Notes: generated by a model from the letters alone, not told the origin. Shown: positions 51,050-60,240, numbered from the stretch's first letter. The stretch is 64,000 bases of DNA from Microbacterium sp. W4I4 (GCF_030816235.1 NZ_JAUSXT010000001.1:1-64000); one strand, 5' to 3'. Numbers and translations: made by a program.

Positions 51050-54000
51050 GTGCGAAACACACCACGAAGAATTCTTCCACTATCCCTGGCAGTGACGGCC
51101 AGCCTCGCAGTGTGCGGGCTGGGCGGTCCGCTCGCCGCTGTCGGCGCCACGACAGCGAACGATTCGCCGGACACGGCGCATCACCTCGAATACCTGACCC
51201 GGGGACTCGTCGCCGCTCAGGTACCCGAGGGCGTCTTCCTCAGCTGGCGGTTCCTGGGCGACGAGCCGGACGGCATCTCCTGGAACGTCTACCGCAAGGA
51301 TGCCGGCGCGGAGTTCGCGAAGATCGCGACGATCGATCCCCGCGACGTGCAGCCTGAGAACGACTACGACACCAACCCGGGGGTCGTGAAGAAGGACGTG
51401 ACTCCGTCCAGCTACACGGATCCGGGCGGCCGGCTCACCTCCGACTACGAGGTCGCACCGGTCATCGACGGCGTCGAAGGCGAGCGGCAGGGTCTCAGCG
51501 TGCCGATGCTCGACGCACTCGCCGGCGGTGCCGGACAGGCGAACCGCGGTGCCGTCGACTACATCCCCCTCAAGCCCGCTCCTGAGCCCGTCCCGCTCGC
51601 GCACTTCACCTATCGCGACCACCAATTCGGCCCCGGTACCAACCTGCGGGCGGCCGACATGGTCGTTCCCGGCACGGCAGGCGAGAACTGGTACGTCCTC
51701 GACATGGATCTGCTCAAGGAGTTCCGCAGCGCCTTCGAGGATCAGAAGAGCGTCACCCAGGAACAACTGGACGACTGGACCGCGCGTCTCAACGAGCACA
51801 ACACCACGGCGAACGCTCTGGGGGATGCCACCTACAGTCAGCCTCGCGCGCTGAAGAACGGTCTCGCCGCAGGCAAGATCACCCAGGCGCTCTACGACGA
51901 GCTCGAGGGCGAGTTCATCAAATACGTGAAGAACACGGATGCCGGTGAGTCGCTGCCCTATGCGCTCAACGACGACGGCTCGATCCTCACCACGATGAGC
52001 AGCAATTACTCCACGCACGACATGACCGTGGGCGACTTCGACGGCGACGGCGAATACGAGATCGTCGTCAAGTGGCGCAGCACACAGCAGGACCCGATGT
52101 ACTCGGAGCCGATCTTCAACGGCGGCAACACCACGACCGCTCCCGAGTACATCGACGTCTACAAGCTCGACGGTTCGCTGATGTTCCGCGTCGACATGGG
52201 CTACAACGTCCGTGCCGGCAACGATCACGAGACGACGCTGTTCGCCGAGGACTTCGACGACGACGGCGTCTCCGAGCTCATGCTCAAGACCGCACTCGGT
52301 ACCCGGATCGGCAACTGGGATGAGGCGCAACAGAAGGTCGTGTACGAGAACACTCCCGGCACGGTCGTCGGCGGCGTCGACGGCGTGGCATCGACCACCG
52401 ACAAGTTCAAGGAGTACTTCGCCGAGGGCGACACCGCCGACCTCGACACCTACTGGTCGCTGCTGAACAGCTTCGCGATCAGCTACCGCAGCCCCATCGC
52501 GGGTGGCGGAAACGACGGCGTGAACGATCCGGCGGTGAAGCGCTGGATCAAGACCTACCACGTCGGTCCGATGGGTTCCGCGAAGGACGATCAGGAGTTC
52601 TTCTCGGCATTCGAGTGGGATGCCGATGCGGCCAAGGGAGTGCTCGTCGACAGCGCCGACTACCCGCACACCTATCAGGGGAGCGTCGACGGTGACGACT
52701 GGGCCATGGCGCCGACCACCCAGCGCGGCAATTTCTCGTACCTCGTGTACCCGGGCCCTGGCGTGGGCAGCGGGCCGGGCGACTACAAGTCGCAGATCAT
52801 GGCGGAGTCCGAGGCCTACTGGCTGACCAACCCCTGGAAGGCGGCATCGTGGGGTGACGCCCAGGGCAACCGCGCCAACCGCTACGTCGGCGTCGTCGCG
52901 TCTCTCGACGGTGTGCACAAGTACGCGGTCTCGCAGCGCGGCTACTACGTGCGGACCACGTTCGCGGCCTTCCGCATCGAGGACGGCGAGGTGAAGCTGC
53001 AGGCGGGCTTCGACTCGGCGGACTCGCAGTACTGGTCGCTGGGCGGCGAGGCCTACGACTACCAGAACCGCGGCAATCACCAGACGCAGACCGCAGATCT
53101 CGACGGCGACGGTCGCGACGAGATCGTCATGAAGGCGATGGTGCTCGACCTGAACAAGGCAGGGGACAAGATCCTGCCGCGCGTCATCAACGGAGACGTC
53201 ATGCCGACGATCGCCGGGCAGGACGGCGTTCCGCCGACCGCGGGCACCTTCGAGTTCGCGACCGACGAGATCCGGAACAACCCGCTGAACGAGTGGGCTC
53301 CGCTCCGACACGGCGACCGCAGCGCGCTGCTGCCGGTCGACAAGGACGACACCATCCGGATGTGGTCCGGCAGCGAGGAGAACCTCTACGACGACAACCG
53401 CACCGGCAGGCAGCTGGGATGGATGCCGGGACCCGAGGCTCATGATCCCCTCAAGGGTCGGCATCTGGATGCTGAAGGTGAGGTCGTTCAGGACAACGCA
53501 CTGATCTACAGCGAGTACGCCGGCACCGACGACGAGGGCAGCGTGGCGGGGAACTTCTCCAACCGCTGGCCAGGAGCTCAGGCCGGGGCATCGTCCTCGT
53601 CGAAGAACGTCCGCAGTCTGGTCACCGGTGAGGTGCTCACGACGACGAACACCGCCCGCGGCATCGCCCAGGGCGAGAACGCGATCTGGTTCGGCGGCGG
53701 CCTGACCCACATGGGCGTGAACGGCGCGAACGTCGACTCGATCGATGACGCGACGTTCGCCGCGACCCGGTATCTCGCGACCGGGCTGACCTCGACGGGC
53801 AGCAAGAGCACCCCGACGCTGAAGGCCGACCTGTTCGGCGACTGGCGCGAGGAGCTCGTGCTGCGGGCATCCGGGAACAGGCTGGCCATCGTCACCACCC
53901 TCGCACCCACCGAGTACGGCATCCGCACGCTGATGCACGACCCGATGTACCGCGCGGGCGTTGCCAACAAGAACACCGGATACGACCAGATCGGCTTCGC

Positions 54001-54304
54001 CAGCTTCTACCTCGGCGACGAGGCGGCACTGCCCACGCAGCGCGCGGACATCGTCGTTCCTCCGGCAGCTGTCGGCGTTCCGGTGGACTGGAAGCTCGAG
54101 GCCTCGGTCGAGAAGCTGAAGGGCAGCCAGAACGAGCTGACGATCACGGTCACGGAGATCGATCGAGACGGCACTGAGACGCCGATCGTCGCCACGGTCC
54201 GGATCGAGAACAACGCCGCTGGCACCTACGAGGTCGGAACGTACCAGGTGTACGTCGACACGAAGGGCGATACGCAGGTGCGGGAGATCCGCTTCGCGGA
54301 CTGA
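51050..54304 (+). CDS. Secreted rhamnogalacturonan lyase, PL11-like
   Basis: 1084 residues. A signal peptide (VRNTPRRILPLSLAVTASLA, cleavage likely after AVGA, ~30-33) precedes the conserved lyase opening LTRGLVAAQVPEGVFLSWRF and WNVYRKD. Calcium-binding propeller repeats follow: GDFDGDGEYEIVVK (~327), EDFDDDGVSELMLK (~400), DLDGDGRDEIVMK (~683). The catalytic fold is that of YesW/YesX-type enzymes, but those are ~600 residues; the extra length is inserts plus a C-terminal domain. GTG 51050 follows AAGGA; the frame is open 70 codons further upstream. Acts outside the cell on the pectin backbone. No sugar transporter is adjacent. Confidence 0.88.
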   Translation: MRNTPRRILPLSLAVTASLAVCGLGGPLAAVGATTANDSPDTAHHLEYLTRGLVAAQVPEGVFLSWRFLGDEPDGISWNVYRKDAGAEFAKIATIDPRDVQPENDYDTNPGVVKKDVTPSSYTDPGGRLTSDYEVAPVIDGVEGERQGLSVPMLDALAGGAGQANRGAVDYIPLKPAPEPVPLAHFTYRDHQFGPGTNLRAADMVVPGTAGENWYVLDMDLLKEFRSAFEDQKSVTQEQLDDWTARLNEHNTTANALGDATYSQPRALKNGLAAGKITQALYDELEGEFIKYVKNTDAGESLPYALNDDGSILTTMSSNYSTHDMTVGDFDGDGEYEIVVKWRSTQQDPMYSEPIFNGGNTTTAPEYIDVYKLDGSLMFRVDMGYNVRAGNDHETTLFAEDFDDDGVSELMLKTALGTRIGNWDEAQQKVVYENTPGTVVGGVDGVASTTDKFKEYFAEGDTADLDTYWSLLNSFAISYRSPIAGGGNDGVNDPAVKRWIKTYHVGPMGSAKDDQEFFSAFEWDADAAKGVLVDSADYPHTYQGSVDGDDWAMAPTTQRGNFSYLVYPGPGVGSGPGDYKSQIMAESEAYWLTNPWKAASWGDAQGNRANRYVGVVASLDGVHKYAVSQRGYYVRTTFAAFRIEDGEVKLQAGFDSADSQYWSLGGEAYDYQNRGNHQTQTADLDGDGRDEIVMKAMVLDLNKAGDKILPRVINGDVMPTIAGQDGVPPTAGTFEFATDEIRNNPLNEWAPLRHGDRSALLPVDKDDTIRMWSGSEENLYDDNRTGRQLGWMPGPEAHDPLKGRHLDAEGEVVQDNALIYSEYAGTDDEGSVAGNFSNRWPGAQAGASSSSKNVRSLVTGEVLTTTNTARGIAQGENAIWFGGGLTHMGVNGANVDSIDDATFAATRYLATGLTSTGSKSTPTLKADLFGDWREELVLRASGNRLAIVTTLAPTEYGIRTLMHDPMYRAGVANKNTGYDQIGFASFYLGDEAALPTQRADIVVPPAAVGVPVDWKLEASVEKLKGSQNELTITVTEIDRDGTETPIVATVRIENNAAGTYEVGTYQVYVDTKGDTQVREIRFAD

Positions 54305-54311
54305 CGCACGT

Positions 54312-54364
54312 CCTGCACGCATGGGCGGTCCCTTCGAGAAGGGGGCCGCCCATCCGCGTGCAGG
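54312..54364. terminator. Long terminator hairpin between convergent genes
   Basis: An imperfect long stem in which CCTGCACGC, ATGGGCGG and CCC pair with GGG, CCGCCCAT and GCGTGCAGG around TTCGAGAA, eight bases after the lyase stop. Confidence 0.75.
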
Positions 54365-54397
54365 TGCACCAGCCGTCGACGGCCGGCGCCCCGGTGC

Positions 54398-55093
54398 TCA
54401 GCCCTGGCCGAGCGACCCGCTGCGCGCCCGGGCCACCACGATCCCGCGCTGCGACGTCGGGAAGCGCTCCAGCATGGCACGCAGCTCGCGGGAATCGACG
54501 TCGGCGCCGAACGCCTCCGCACCCGGCTCGAGCATGATCCCGGAGGCCAGGTCTCCGGCGACCACCGGATCGAACCCCAGATCGTCGACCAGCCGCGCGA
54601 CCAGCGCCACATCGCCGTCGCCGTCGCCCGCGATGGCGATCGCCTTGCGCTCCGCGGCACCCGAGGGTCGCGCCTCGTCCTCGAGATCCTGATAGCCCAT
54701 GTGTCCCAGGGCCTTGACCACTCGTGCGCCCGCAAGGAAGGCCTGCACGAGTTCGCTGGTCGAGGTGCGGGGGTCGGTCAGGTCGGGGCGGATGCCGTCG
54801 GCGCCCCACCAGTAGTTCATGGCGTCGATCACCAGCATCCCGCGCAGGCGCTCCGCCGGCAGTGTCCGGTAGCGTCCGAGCGGCAGCGCCAGCAGCACGG
54901 CATCCGCCCCGTCGATGACGGACCCCACGGATCCCGCCGACGCGCCGATCGCGGCCATGGCCCGGGCGATCGGTTCGGGCGCCCCGGAGCGGGCGACGCG
55001 CACTCGGTGTCCCGCGGCGACCGCGAGCGAGGCGATCACGGTTCCCAGCCGTCCTGCGCCGATGATGCCGAGCGTGCGGATGCGGGCGTCCAT
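54398..55093 (-). CDS. NADP oxidoreductase, coenzyme F420-dependent-like
   Basis: 231 residues. The Rossmann motif LGIIGAGRLGTVIASLAVAA, ADAVLLALPLGRY and VIDAMNYWW match the NADPH-dependent F420 reductase-like/dinucleotide-binding family. Reaction and partner unknown; it may use F420 or a flavin. Divergent from the phosphatidyltransferase gene. Confidence 0.85.
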   Translation of the reverse strand: MDARIRTLGIIGAGRLGTVIASLAVAAGHRVRVARSGAPEPIARAMAAIGASAGSVGSVIDGADAVLLALPLGRYRTLPAERLRGMLVIDAMNYWWGADGIRPDLTDPRTSTSELVQAFLAGARVVKALGHMGYQDLEDEARPSGAAERKAIAIAGDGDGDVALVARLVDDLGFDPVVAGDLASGIMLEPGAEAFGADVDSRELRAMLERFPTSQRGIVVARARSGSLGQG

Positions 55094-55229
55094 ATCGCCA
55101 TGCTACGGCTCGACGCGACACCGGGCTCGTCCGGGATCCCGGGCCCGACGCGCTACCGTGGAAGGAGATCTTCACTCAGCAGACGCGGTCGACGCCGACC
55201 GCCTGCTCCCGAAACCGAGGAAGCAGGCC

Positions 55230-56006
55230 ATGCCGTCTCCCCTTCATCGTGTGCTCGCCGCGTGGGCGGTGCACGCCTTCACCCTCACCGGTGCCATCTG
55301 GGCCACCCTGGCCCTGCTCGCCCTCGTCGACGATCGTCCCAAGCTCATGTGGCTCTACCTCGGCATCGCGCTGGTCGTCGATGGCGTCGACGGCACTCTG
55401 GCGCGGAGGGCAGAGGTGCGCCGGTTCGCGCCGCACTTCGACGGCGTCATCCTCGACTCGATCATCGACTACCTCACCTGGACCTTCATCCCCGCCCTCT
55501 TCCTGTACCGGGCGGGCCTGCTCGGCGAGGGCGCCCTCGGCATCGCACTGCTGCTGCTCATCAACGTGTCGTCGATGTTCTGCTACGCCAACACGAGGAT
55601 GAAGACAGGTGACAACTACTTCCTCGGGTTCCCCGCGGCGTGGAACATCGTCGCGCTGGCACTCTGGATCCTCGACGGGGGCATCGCGGTCAACGCGGTC
55701 GTCGTCCTCGTGCTCTCGCTGCTGACCTGGGCACCGATCGCCTTCGTGCATCCGCTGCGGGTCACCCGCCTGCGCATCGTCACGATCATCGCCACGGCGG
55801 CATGGATTCTGGCATCCGCGGCGCTCGTGGTGTCGCATCCGGTCGTCGACGCCCGGATCGCCGCGGTGTGGGCTGTGTCCGGCGCCTGGGTGATCCTGGT
55901 CGGGCTGATCCGCACGGTGGGCGCAAGCGCCACGAACCGGCGCGCGAAGGTTCGCGCCGCGCAGGTCGAACCGGATCCCGAACCGCTGCGCGCCCGCCGG
56001 TCGTAG
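55230..56006 (+). CDS. CDP-alcohol phosphatidyltransferase, PcsA-like
   Basis: 258 residues with about eight membrane helices. The active-site motif begins DGVDGTLARR and ends FDGVILDSIID, the form seen in phosphatidylcholine synthases. It would join CDP-diacylglycerol to choline or another alcohol. ATG 55230 follows AGCAGGCC. Family is clear, product less so. Confidence 0.85.
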   Translation: MPSPLHRVLAAWAVHAFTLTGAIWATLALLALVDDRPKLMWLYLGIALVVDGVDGTLARRAEVRRFAPHFDGVILDSIIDYLTWTFIPALFLYRAGLLGEGALGIALLLLINVSSMFCYANTRMKTGDNYFLGFPAAWNIVALALWILDGGIAVNAVVVLVLSLLTWAPIAFVHPLRVTRLRIVTIIATAAWILASAALVVSHPVVDARIAAVWAVSGAWVILVGLIRTVGASATNRRAKVRAAQVEPDPEPLRARRS

Positions 56007-56027
56007 TCGGCTCGCGGTCGCACAGCC

Positions 56028-56945
56028 TCAGACGGTGACGAGGCGTGCGGCGGGCGCCATCGCGTCCGCATACCGGCGGCGCAGGCCCTGTTCCTGCAGG
56101 TACTTCACGACCTCGATGAGGATGCTGGCCGCGGTCAGCGCGGCGATCACGATGACGACGTAGAGCGGATAGTCCCGCCCGTGCATCCAGAAGTACACGT
56201 ACGGGGCGGCGAACGTGGTGACAGTGGTGAGCGTCGCCAGCATCCGGATGCCGCGCCGCGGCGCGAACAGCATCGCCAGCACGCCCCAGGTGTACGGCAC
56301 CGCGGTGACCACATCGATGAGCCACAGCATGAGCAGACTGCCGTGGAACTGGGGGATCAGCGCGACGGGCAGGGCGCGCAGCGCCGAATAGATTCCGACG
56401 GCCAGGTAGACCGGCACCCGCGGATCGCCGACCAGGCGCCGCAGGGGATGCGCGCGCCGCACATCGAGCGTCGCGGGCAGGAGTGCCAGTGCCCGGCCGT
56501 CCATGTGCCGCGTCGGCATGCCGGTGAGAGCGAGGGAGGTGCGCTCGGGGTCGGATGCCAGACAGTGCTGCAGCAGGGCGGTGACGGCGATCCCGTGCAG
56601 CGATCCGGCATCGGGTGCGGTGCCGTCATCGAGGCGGCGGACGATCCCGGGCAGGGCATCGGTCAGCTCGGCCTCAGCCGGCGAGGAGGACTCGACGAAC
56701 AGCATCCGCACGCCCTGCTCCACGGCATCCCGCAGCACGACGAGCCGCTCCGTCGGGTCGAGCAGCTGCTCGGAATCGATGATCCGGGTGCTGCGCGGCC
56801 CGAGTTCGGCGAGGCGTCGCACCCCGGCGACCTCGCAGACCGCATCCGGATCGAGGGTCCGCGCGGCCAGCCGCGCGTCTGCCGCCAGAGCCTCCGGCGA
56901 GACCAGCAGCGTTCGCTGCAATCGCCGGATCCACCCGTTCCCCAT
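56028..56945 (-). CDS. Membrane protein, unknown function
   Basis: 305 residues. A soluble N-terminal half (residues ~1-160, with a conserved-looking HGIAVTALLQHCLASDPERT segment) and about five hydrophobic helices in the C-terminal half. No family recognised. Convergent with the phosphatidyltransferase gene, 21 bases apart. Confidence 0.65.
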   Translation of the reverse strand: MGNGWIRRLQRTLLVSPEALAADARLAARTLDPDAVCEVAGVRRLAELGPRSTRIIDSEQLLDPTERLVVLRDAVEQGVRMLFVESSSPAEAELTDALPGIVRRLDDGTAPDAGSLHGIAVTALLQHCLASDPERTSLALTGMPTRHMDGRALALLPATLDVRRAHPLRRLVGDPRVPVYLAVGIYSALRALPVALIPQFHGSLLMLWLIDVVTAVPYTWGVLAMLFAPRRGIRMLATLTTVTTFAAPYVYFWMHGRDYPLYVVIVIAALTAASILIEVVKYLQEQGLRRRYADAMAPAARLVTV

Positions 56946-57069
56946 GGTCGAAGCCTACCGACGGCGCGCTGAACGCCCGCCGGATGGGGAGGCCGCGCCG
57001 GAGCGCCAGCAGCGCGATGTCTGACGGAGTCGGCATCATGCGCTGACGTCGGAGACGATGCAACCCCAT

Positions 57070-57098
57070 CGTCGTACCGCTCGTCGCACGGTACGACG
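57070..57098. promoter_or_regulatory. Inverted repeat upstream of udgX
   Basis: CGTCGTACCG (57070-57079) and CGGTACGACG (57089-57098) are perfect 10-bp arms with a 9-base spacer, 30 bases before the udgX start and ahead of its GGAGGAG site. A regulator site or leader hairpin. Confidence 0.6.
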
Positions 57099-57128
57099 GA
57101 GAGAGGATCCATACCGGAGGAGTGGTCG

Positions 57129-57767
57129 ATGTCGGATGCGGAGCGCCCTGGTGCGCAGGAGTGGGTCCCGGACGGCGGCGGTGTGCGGGCGCTGCGCCGC
57201 GCGGCCGAGGACTGCCGGGGCTGCGAGCTGTGGCGGGATGCGACCCAGGTCGTGTTCTCGCAGGGCCCGTCCTCGGCGCGGATGATGCTGGTGGGCGAGC
57301 AGCCGGGCGACAGGGAGGACCTCGAGGGCGAGCCGTTCGTCGGGCCGGCGGGGCGGATGCTGTCGGAGGCACTCGACGCCGCCGACATCGACCGCGATGA
57401 CGTCTATCTCACCAACGCCGTCAAGCACTTCCGCTTCGAGCGGCGCGGCAAGCGGCGGATACACGAGAAGCCAGGCGTGGCCCACATCGAGGCATGCAGT
57501 CCGTGGCTGGACGCCGAACTCTTCACCGTGCGTCCGAAGGTGGTCGTCGCTCTGGGCGCGACAGCGGCGCGCGCACTGCTGCACCGCACCGTGCGCATCG
57601 GCGAGATCCGCGGCACCGTGATCGAGGCCGCCGACAGTCGCGGCATCCCGCTGGTGGTGACGGTGCATCCGTCGAGCCTGTTGCGGCTGCGGGATCGCGC
57701 GGAGCGGGAGGCCGCCTTCCGCGCGTTCGTCGACGATCTGGAACGCGCCGTCGAGGTCGCCGGCTGA
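57129..57767 (+). CDS. UdgX-type uracil-DNA glycosylase
   Basis: 212 residues. The GEQPGDREDLEG motif A, FVGPAGRML, and VTVHPSSLLR motif B belong to the family 4/UdgX branch. The KRRIH loop (~107-111) is the UdgX hallmark; its histidine attacks the sugar and leaves the enzyme covalently bound to DNA at uracil. Four cysteines for the iron-sulfur cluster are expected; CRGCELW and a later Cys are visible. Strong GGAGGAG site. A stand-alone gene. Confidence 0.92.
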   Translation: MSDAERPGAQEWVPDGGGVRALRRAAEDCRGCELWRDATQVVFSQGPSSARMMLVGEQPGDREDLEGEPFVGPAGRMLSEALDAADIDRDDVYLTNAVKHFRFERRGKRRIHEKPGVAHIEACSPWLDAELFTVRPKVVVALGATAARALLHRTVRIGEIRGTVIEAADSRGIPLVVTVHPSSLLRLRDRAEREAAFRAFVDDLERAVEVAG

Positions 57768-57810
57768 GGGGCGATGCCGCCCGGCCCGGGCTCAGGCGGC
57801 CGGGCCCGGC

Positions 57811-58032
57811 TCAGGTCGCGGTGAGCGCGCGGCCGGCGTGCACGAGTGCCGCCAGCGCGTCCCTGACTCGGCAGCGCGCGTCGTAGCTGTCGCCGGGCAG
57901 AGCGCGGAGTGCGGCGATGTCCTCGGCTGCGAGCCCGTCGCGCGACGCTTCACGGACGAGGTCGTCCTTCGTCGCGGGGTACTCCATATCGGTAATGAAG
58001 CGTTCGAGAGCGGAGACTGCGGTCGTCTTCAT
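57811..58032 (-). CDS. DUF2795-like small protein
   Basis: 73 residues (MKTTAVSALERFITDMEYPATKDDLVREA...). Matches the pattern of DUF2795, small helical proteins of unknown function often near stress genes. It lies 57 bases after the hsp20 gene, in the same direction, so probably in its transcript. Confidence 0.75.
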   Translation of the reverse strand: MKTTAVSALERFITDMEYPATKDDLVREASRDGLAAEDIAALRALPGDSYDARCRVRDALAALVHAGRALTAT

Positions 58033-58089
58033 GTCATTCCTTCCGACGGGGCGGAGGACGGTGGGGCGCTCGGGGCGCCCCACCGTCGG

Positions 58090-58512
58090 TCACGCGACGA
58101 TCGACTCCCGGTGCTCGGCGGACTCCACCGCGATCTTGCGCGGCTTCGCGCGCTCGCTCACCGGGATGACCACCGACAGCACGCCGTTCTCGTAGGACGC
58201 GCTGATGGCGTCGAGGTCGACGCCGTCGCCGAGCGTGAACTGCCGCAGGAAGGAGCCCGTGCCGCGCTCGCGCGTCAGCCAGCGCGCGCCGTCGCCGGTG
58301 TCTGCGGTGCGCTGAGCGCGAAGAGTCAGCTGACTGCCGTCCACGTCGACGTCGATCGATCCGGGGTCCACACCGGGCAGATCGGCATGCAGCACATAGC
58401 GCTCTCCATCACGGAAGAGGTCGACCGGCATGAGGCGGGGAGACCGAACGGAATCCAGCACGCTCGCAGCAAAACGATCAAGCTGGCTGATCGGATCGAA
58501 TGTCATTCCCAT
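58090..58512 (-). CDS. Small heat-shock protein Hsp20
   Basis: 140 residues. Alpha-crystallin domain with LPGVDPGSIDVDVDGSQLTL and the C-terminal ENGVLSVVIP motif. ATP-independent holdase. ATG 58512 follows GAGGAG. Divergent from a MerR-type gene across a palindrome, which suggests heat or stress control by that regulator. Confidence 0.94.
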   Translation of the reverse strand: MGMTFDPISQLDRFAASVLDSVRSPRLMPVDLFRDGERYVLHADLPGVDPGSIDVDVDGSQLTLRAQRTADTGDGARWLTRERGTGSFLRQFTLGDGVDLDAISASYENGVLSVVIPVSERAKPRKIAVESAEHRESIVA

Positions 58513-58556
58513 GGTGTGCTCCTCTCGTTCGGCCCGAAGAACGGGCTCAGATGTAA

Positions 58557-58575
58557 GATGCAGGTTATCTGCATC
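58557..58575. promoter_or_regulatory. Palindrome between hsp20 and merR-type gene
   Basis: GATGCAG-GTTAT-CTGCATC: 7-bp perfect arms with a 5-base spacer, 44 bases upstream of hsp20. Size fits an operator for a dimeric MerR/HspR-type protein; it is not the known HAIR sequence. Confidence 0.7.
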
Positions 58576-58644
58576 GGTTGGTGTAGATTTGTTATAGATC
58601 AAATTGTGGATCTTTGCAACCCGCTGTCACGAGAGGTCTCAGAC

Positions 58645-58941
58645 GTGGTAGAACCCGACAACCGGACTCCGCTCTACGGAATCGCCGTCGCAGCCCAGCT
58701 GGTCGACATGCCCGAGGCGACGCTGCGTCTCTTCGAACGCCGCGGCCTGCTCAGTCCGTCCCGCAGTGAGGGAGGAACCCGGCGGTACAGCGAAGGCGAC
58801 ATCCAGCGACTGCGCCGCGTCGGCCGGTTGCGGGACGAGGGAATGAACCTCGCAGGAATCGGCCGCCTGCTCGAGCTGGAGGACGAGAACGCCGGGTTGC
58901 GTGTGGAGCTCGCGGCCGAGCGACGAGGACCGGAGTCCTGA
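58645..58941 (+). CDS. HspR-like MerR-family regulator
   Basis: 98 residues. MerR helix-turn-helix with YGIAVAAQLVDMPEATLRLF, RRGLLSPSRSEGGTRRYSEG and RLRDEGMNLAGIGRLLELED, close to HspR. GTG 58645 follows GAGAGG; GTG 58606 is an in-frame alternative. Likely represses hsp20 and itself through 58557-58575. Confidence 0.88.
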   Translation: MVEPDNRTPLYGIAVAAQLVDMPEATLRLFERRGLLSPSRSEGGTRRYSEGDIQRLRRVGRLRDEGMNLAGIGRLLELEDENAGLRVELAAERRGPES

Positions 58942-58956
58942 ACGACACCGCCTCGA

Positions 58957-59217
58957 TCAGTGCTCGCGGAGCATCTTGATCAGCTCATCCTTCTTCTTGT
59001 CGGAGTAGCCCTCGATGCCGAGCTCTTTCGCACGATCGCGCAGTTCGTCGACCGTGCGGTCCTCGTAGTCCTCGGCTTCGCCACCGCGGTGGCCGACCGC
59101 CGAACGACCGTCGCGGGCGGCCGCGTTGGAGATGCGGGCTGCCTTCTCCTTCGAGTTGCCCTCGTCGCGGAGCTTCTCGTAGAGCTCCTCGTCCTTGAGT
59201 TCCGGCTGGTCGGGCAT
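58957..59217 (-). CDS. DUF7218/Rho-N-like small stress protein
   Basis: 86 residues. An N-terminal NSKEKAARISNAAARDGR segment and a C-terminal Rho-termination-factor-N-like SAP fold (TVDELRDRAKELGIEGYSDK, then KKDELIKMLREH). Proteins with this arrangement bind nucleic acid and are frequent in actinobacteria; exact role unknown. Convergent with the MerR-type gene. Confidence 0.78.
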   Translation of the reverse strand: MPDQPELKDEELYEKLRDEGNSKEKAARISNAAARDGRSAVGHRGGEAEDYEDRTVDELRDRAKELGIEGYSDKKKDELIKMLREH

Positions 59218-59330
59218 GATTGCCTCCTCGAGTCATCGGATGCCGCGGTCTGCGGCGATCGTGAAGCTACCCGCGATCGCGCTGCACACCAACACCCTTG
59301 ACACCCGCAATGGGGCGACCTAGCCGCAGC

Positions 59331-59756
59331 TCAGGCCCAGGAAGCCTCTGAGACGTGCGGCGGATGCACCCCGGCGTCGTATACGCGGACCCATTCCACG
59401 TCGACGGCCAACACGGCGAAACCCTCGTCGAGAGCGCGAGAGCCGGGGAAGCGGTCGCTGTACGACTCGCCCAGTCGCCACCGCTCCTCATCGCGGGTGA
59501 TGCGGGCGCGTCCCTCCAGCTGCACGGTGACGTCCGCCCCCGTGACGGCGACGGCGATGCGCGGCCGCTGCCCGATGTTGGACACCTTGCGCGAGCCTGA
59601 AGTCGCATCGAACACCAGGACCCCGTCGTCGGTCGCGGTCAGGCCCACGAAGGCGGCCTGCGGCTCGCCATCGGGTCCCACCGTGGCGACCACCCCGTCG
59701 CCGCAGGTGCGGACGAAGTGCGCGACGGCGGACCGGTCTGCGGCATCGATGCTCAT
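59331..59756 (-). CDS. Pyridoxamine-5'-phosphate-oxidase-like flavin protein
   Basis: 141 residues. Split-barrel pattern: VVATVGPDGEPQAAFVGL, RKVSNIGQRPRIAVAV and LEGRARI. Probably binds FMN or F420; substrate unknown. It starts 44 bases after the stop of the glycosylase-like gene upstream in the same direction. Confidence 0.8.
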   Translation of the reverse strand: MSIDAADRSAVAHFVRTCGDGVVATVGPDGEPQAAFVGLTATDDGVLVFDATSGSRKVSNIGQRPRIAVAVTGADVTVQLEGRARITRDEERWRLGESYSDRFPGSRALDEGFAVLAVDVEWVRVYDAGVHPPHVSEASWA

Positions 59757-59799
59757 GATCCGACGTTACGCGCGTCGCTGGGCGATCGCGAGAGTGGAA

Positions 59800-60240
59800 T
59801 CATCCCGCCGGACGGGCCCGCTCCCAGCCGGCGACGTCGCCTGGCACCACGCGGAAGAGCGGATGCGGCGCGGGTTCGGCGACGCGCCAGCGCTCGGCAT
59901 CCGACGGACTGCGCGCCTGCAGCTTGACGCCCAGATGAGTCCACTCGAGCGCCATCTGGCCGACCGTGACGGTCATGCTCGCGGCGGGAGCAGCGGGTGA
60001 CAGGATGCGCGAGCGGTCGAAGCGGTAGCCGCGGGTGTCGGCCTCGTCCGCGACGCCGACGAGGTACGCGCCGACCGCCGCGAGCGGATCGGGCTGGGCG
60101 CGGAACCGCTCCAGCTGCGGATGCTGCCGGTAGCCGCGCGTGCGCCCGGCCAGCACCGCCTGCGCCAGCAGGGCCTCCCGCCAGCAGGCGACCAGAGCCG
60201 CGCGATCCAGGTGCTGCGGATGCAGCGACCAGATCCTCAC
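59800..60240 (-). CDS. Pyrimidine-dimer DNA glycosylase-like protein
   Basis: 146 residues. RIWSLHPQHLDRAALVACWR followed by LLAQAVLAGRTRGYRQHPQL matches the pyrimidine-dimer excision (endonuclease V type) family. GTG start at 60240 overlaps the stop of the MMPL gene, so the two are coupled. Predicted to act on UV-damaged DNA; evidence is motif only. Confidence 0.75.
   Translation of the reverse strand: MRIWSLHPQHLDRAALVACWREALLAQAVLAGRTRGYRQHPQLERFRAQPDPLAAVGAYLVGVADEADTRGYRFDRSRILSPAAPAASMTVTVGQMALEWTHLGVKLQARSPSDAERWRVAEPAPHPLFRVVPGDVAGWERARPAG

Noticed and set aside
51080..54322. Very long open frame antisense to the lyase gene (and a similar one antisense to 5555-7741)
   Set aside because: Open frames opposite GC-rich genes are a codon-bias artefact; the sense strand has clear domains and start signals, and the antisense products have none.
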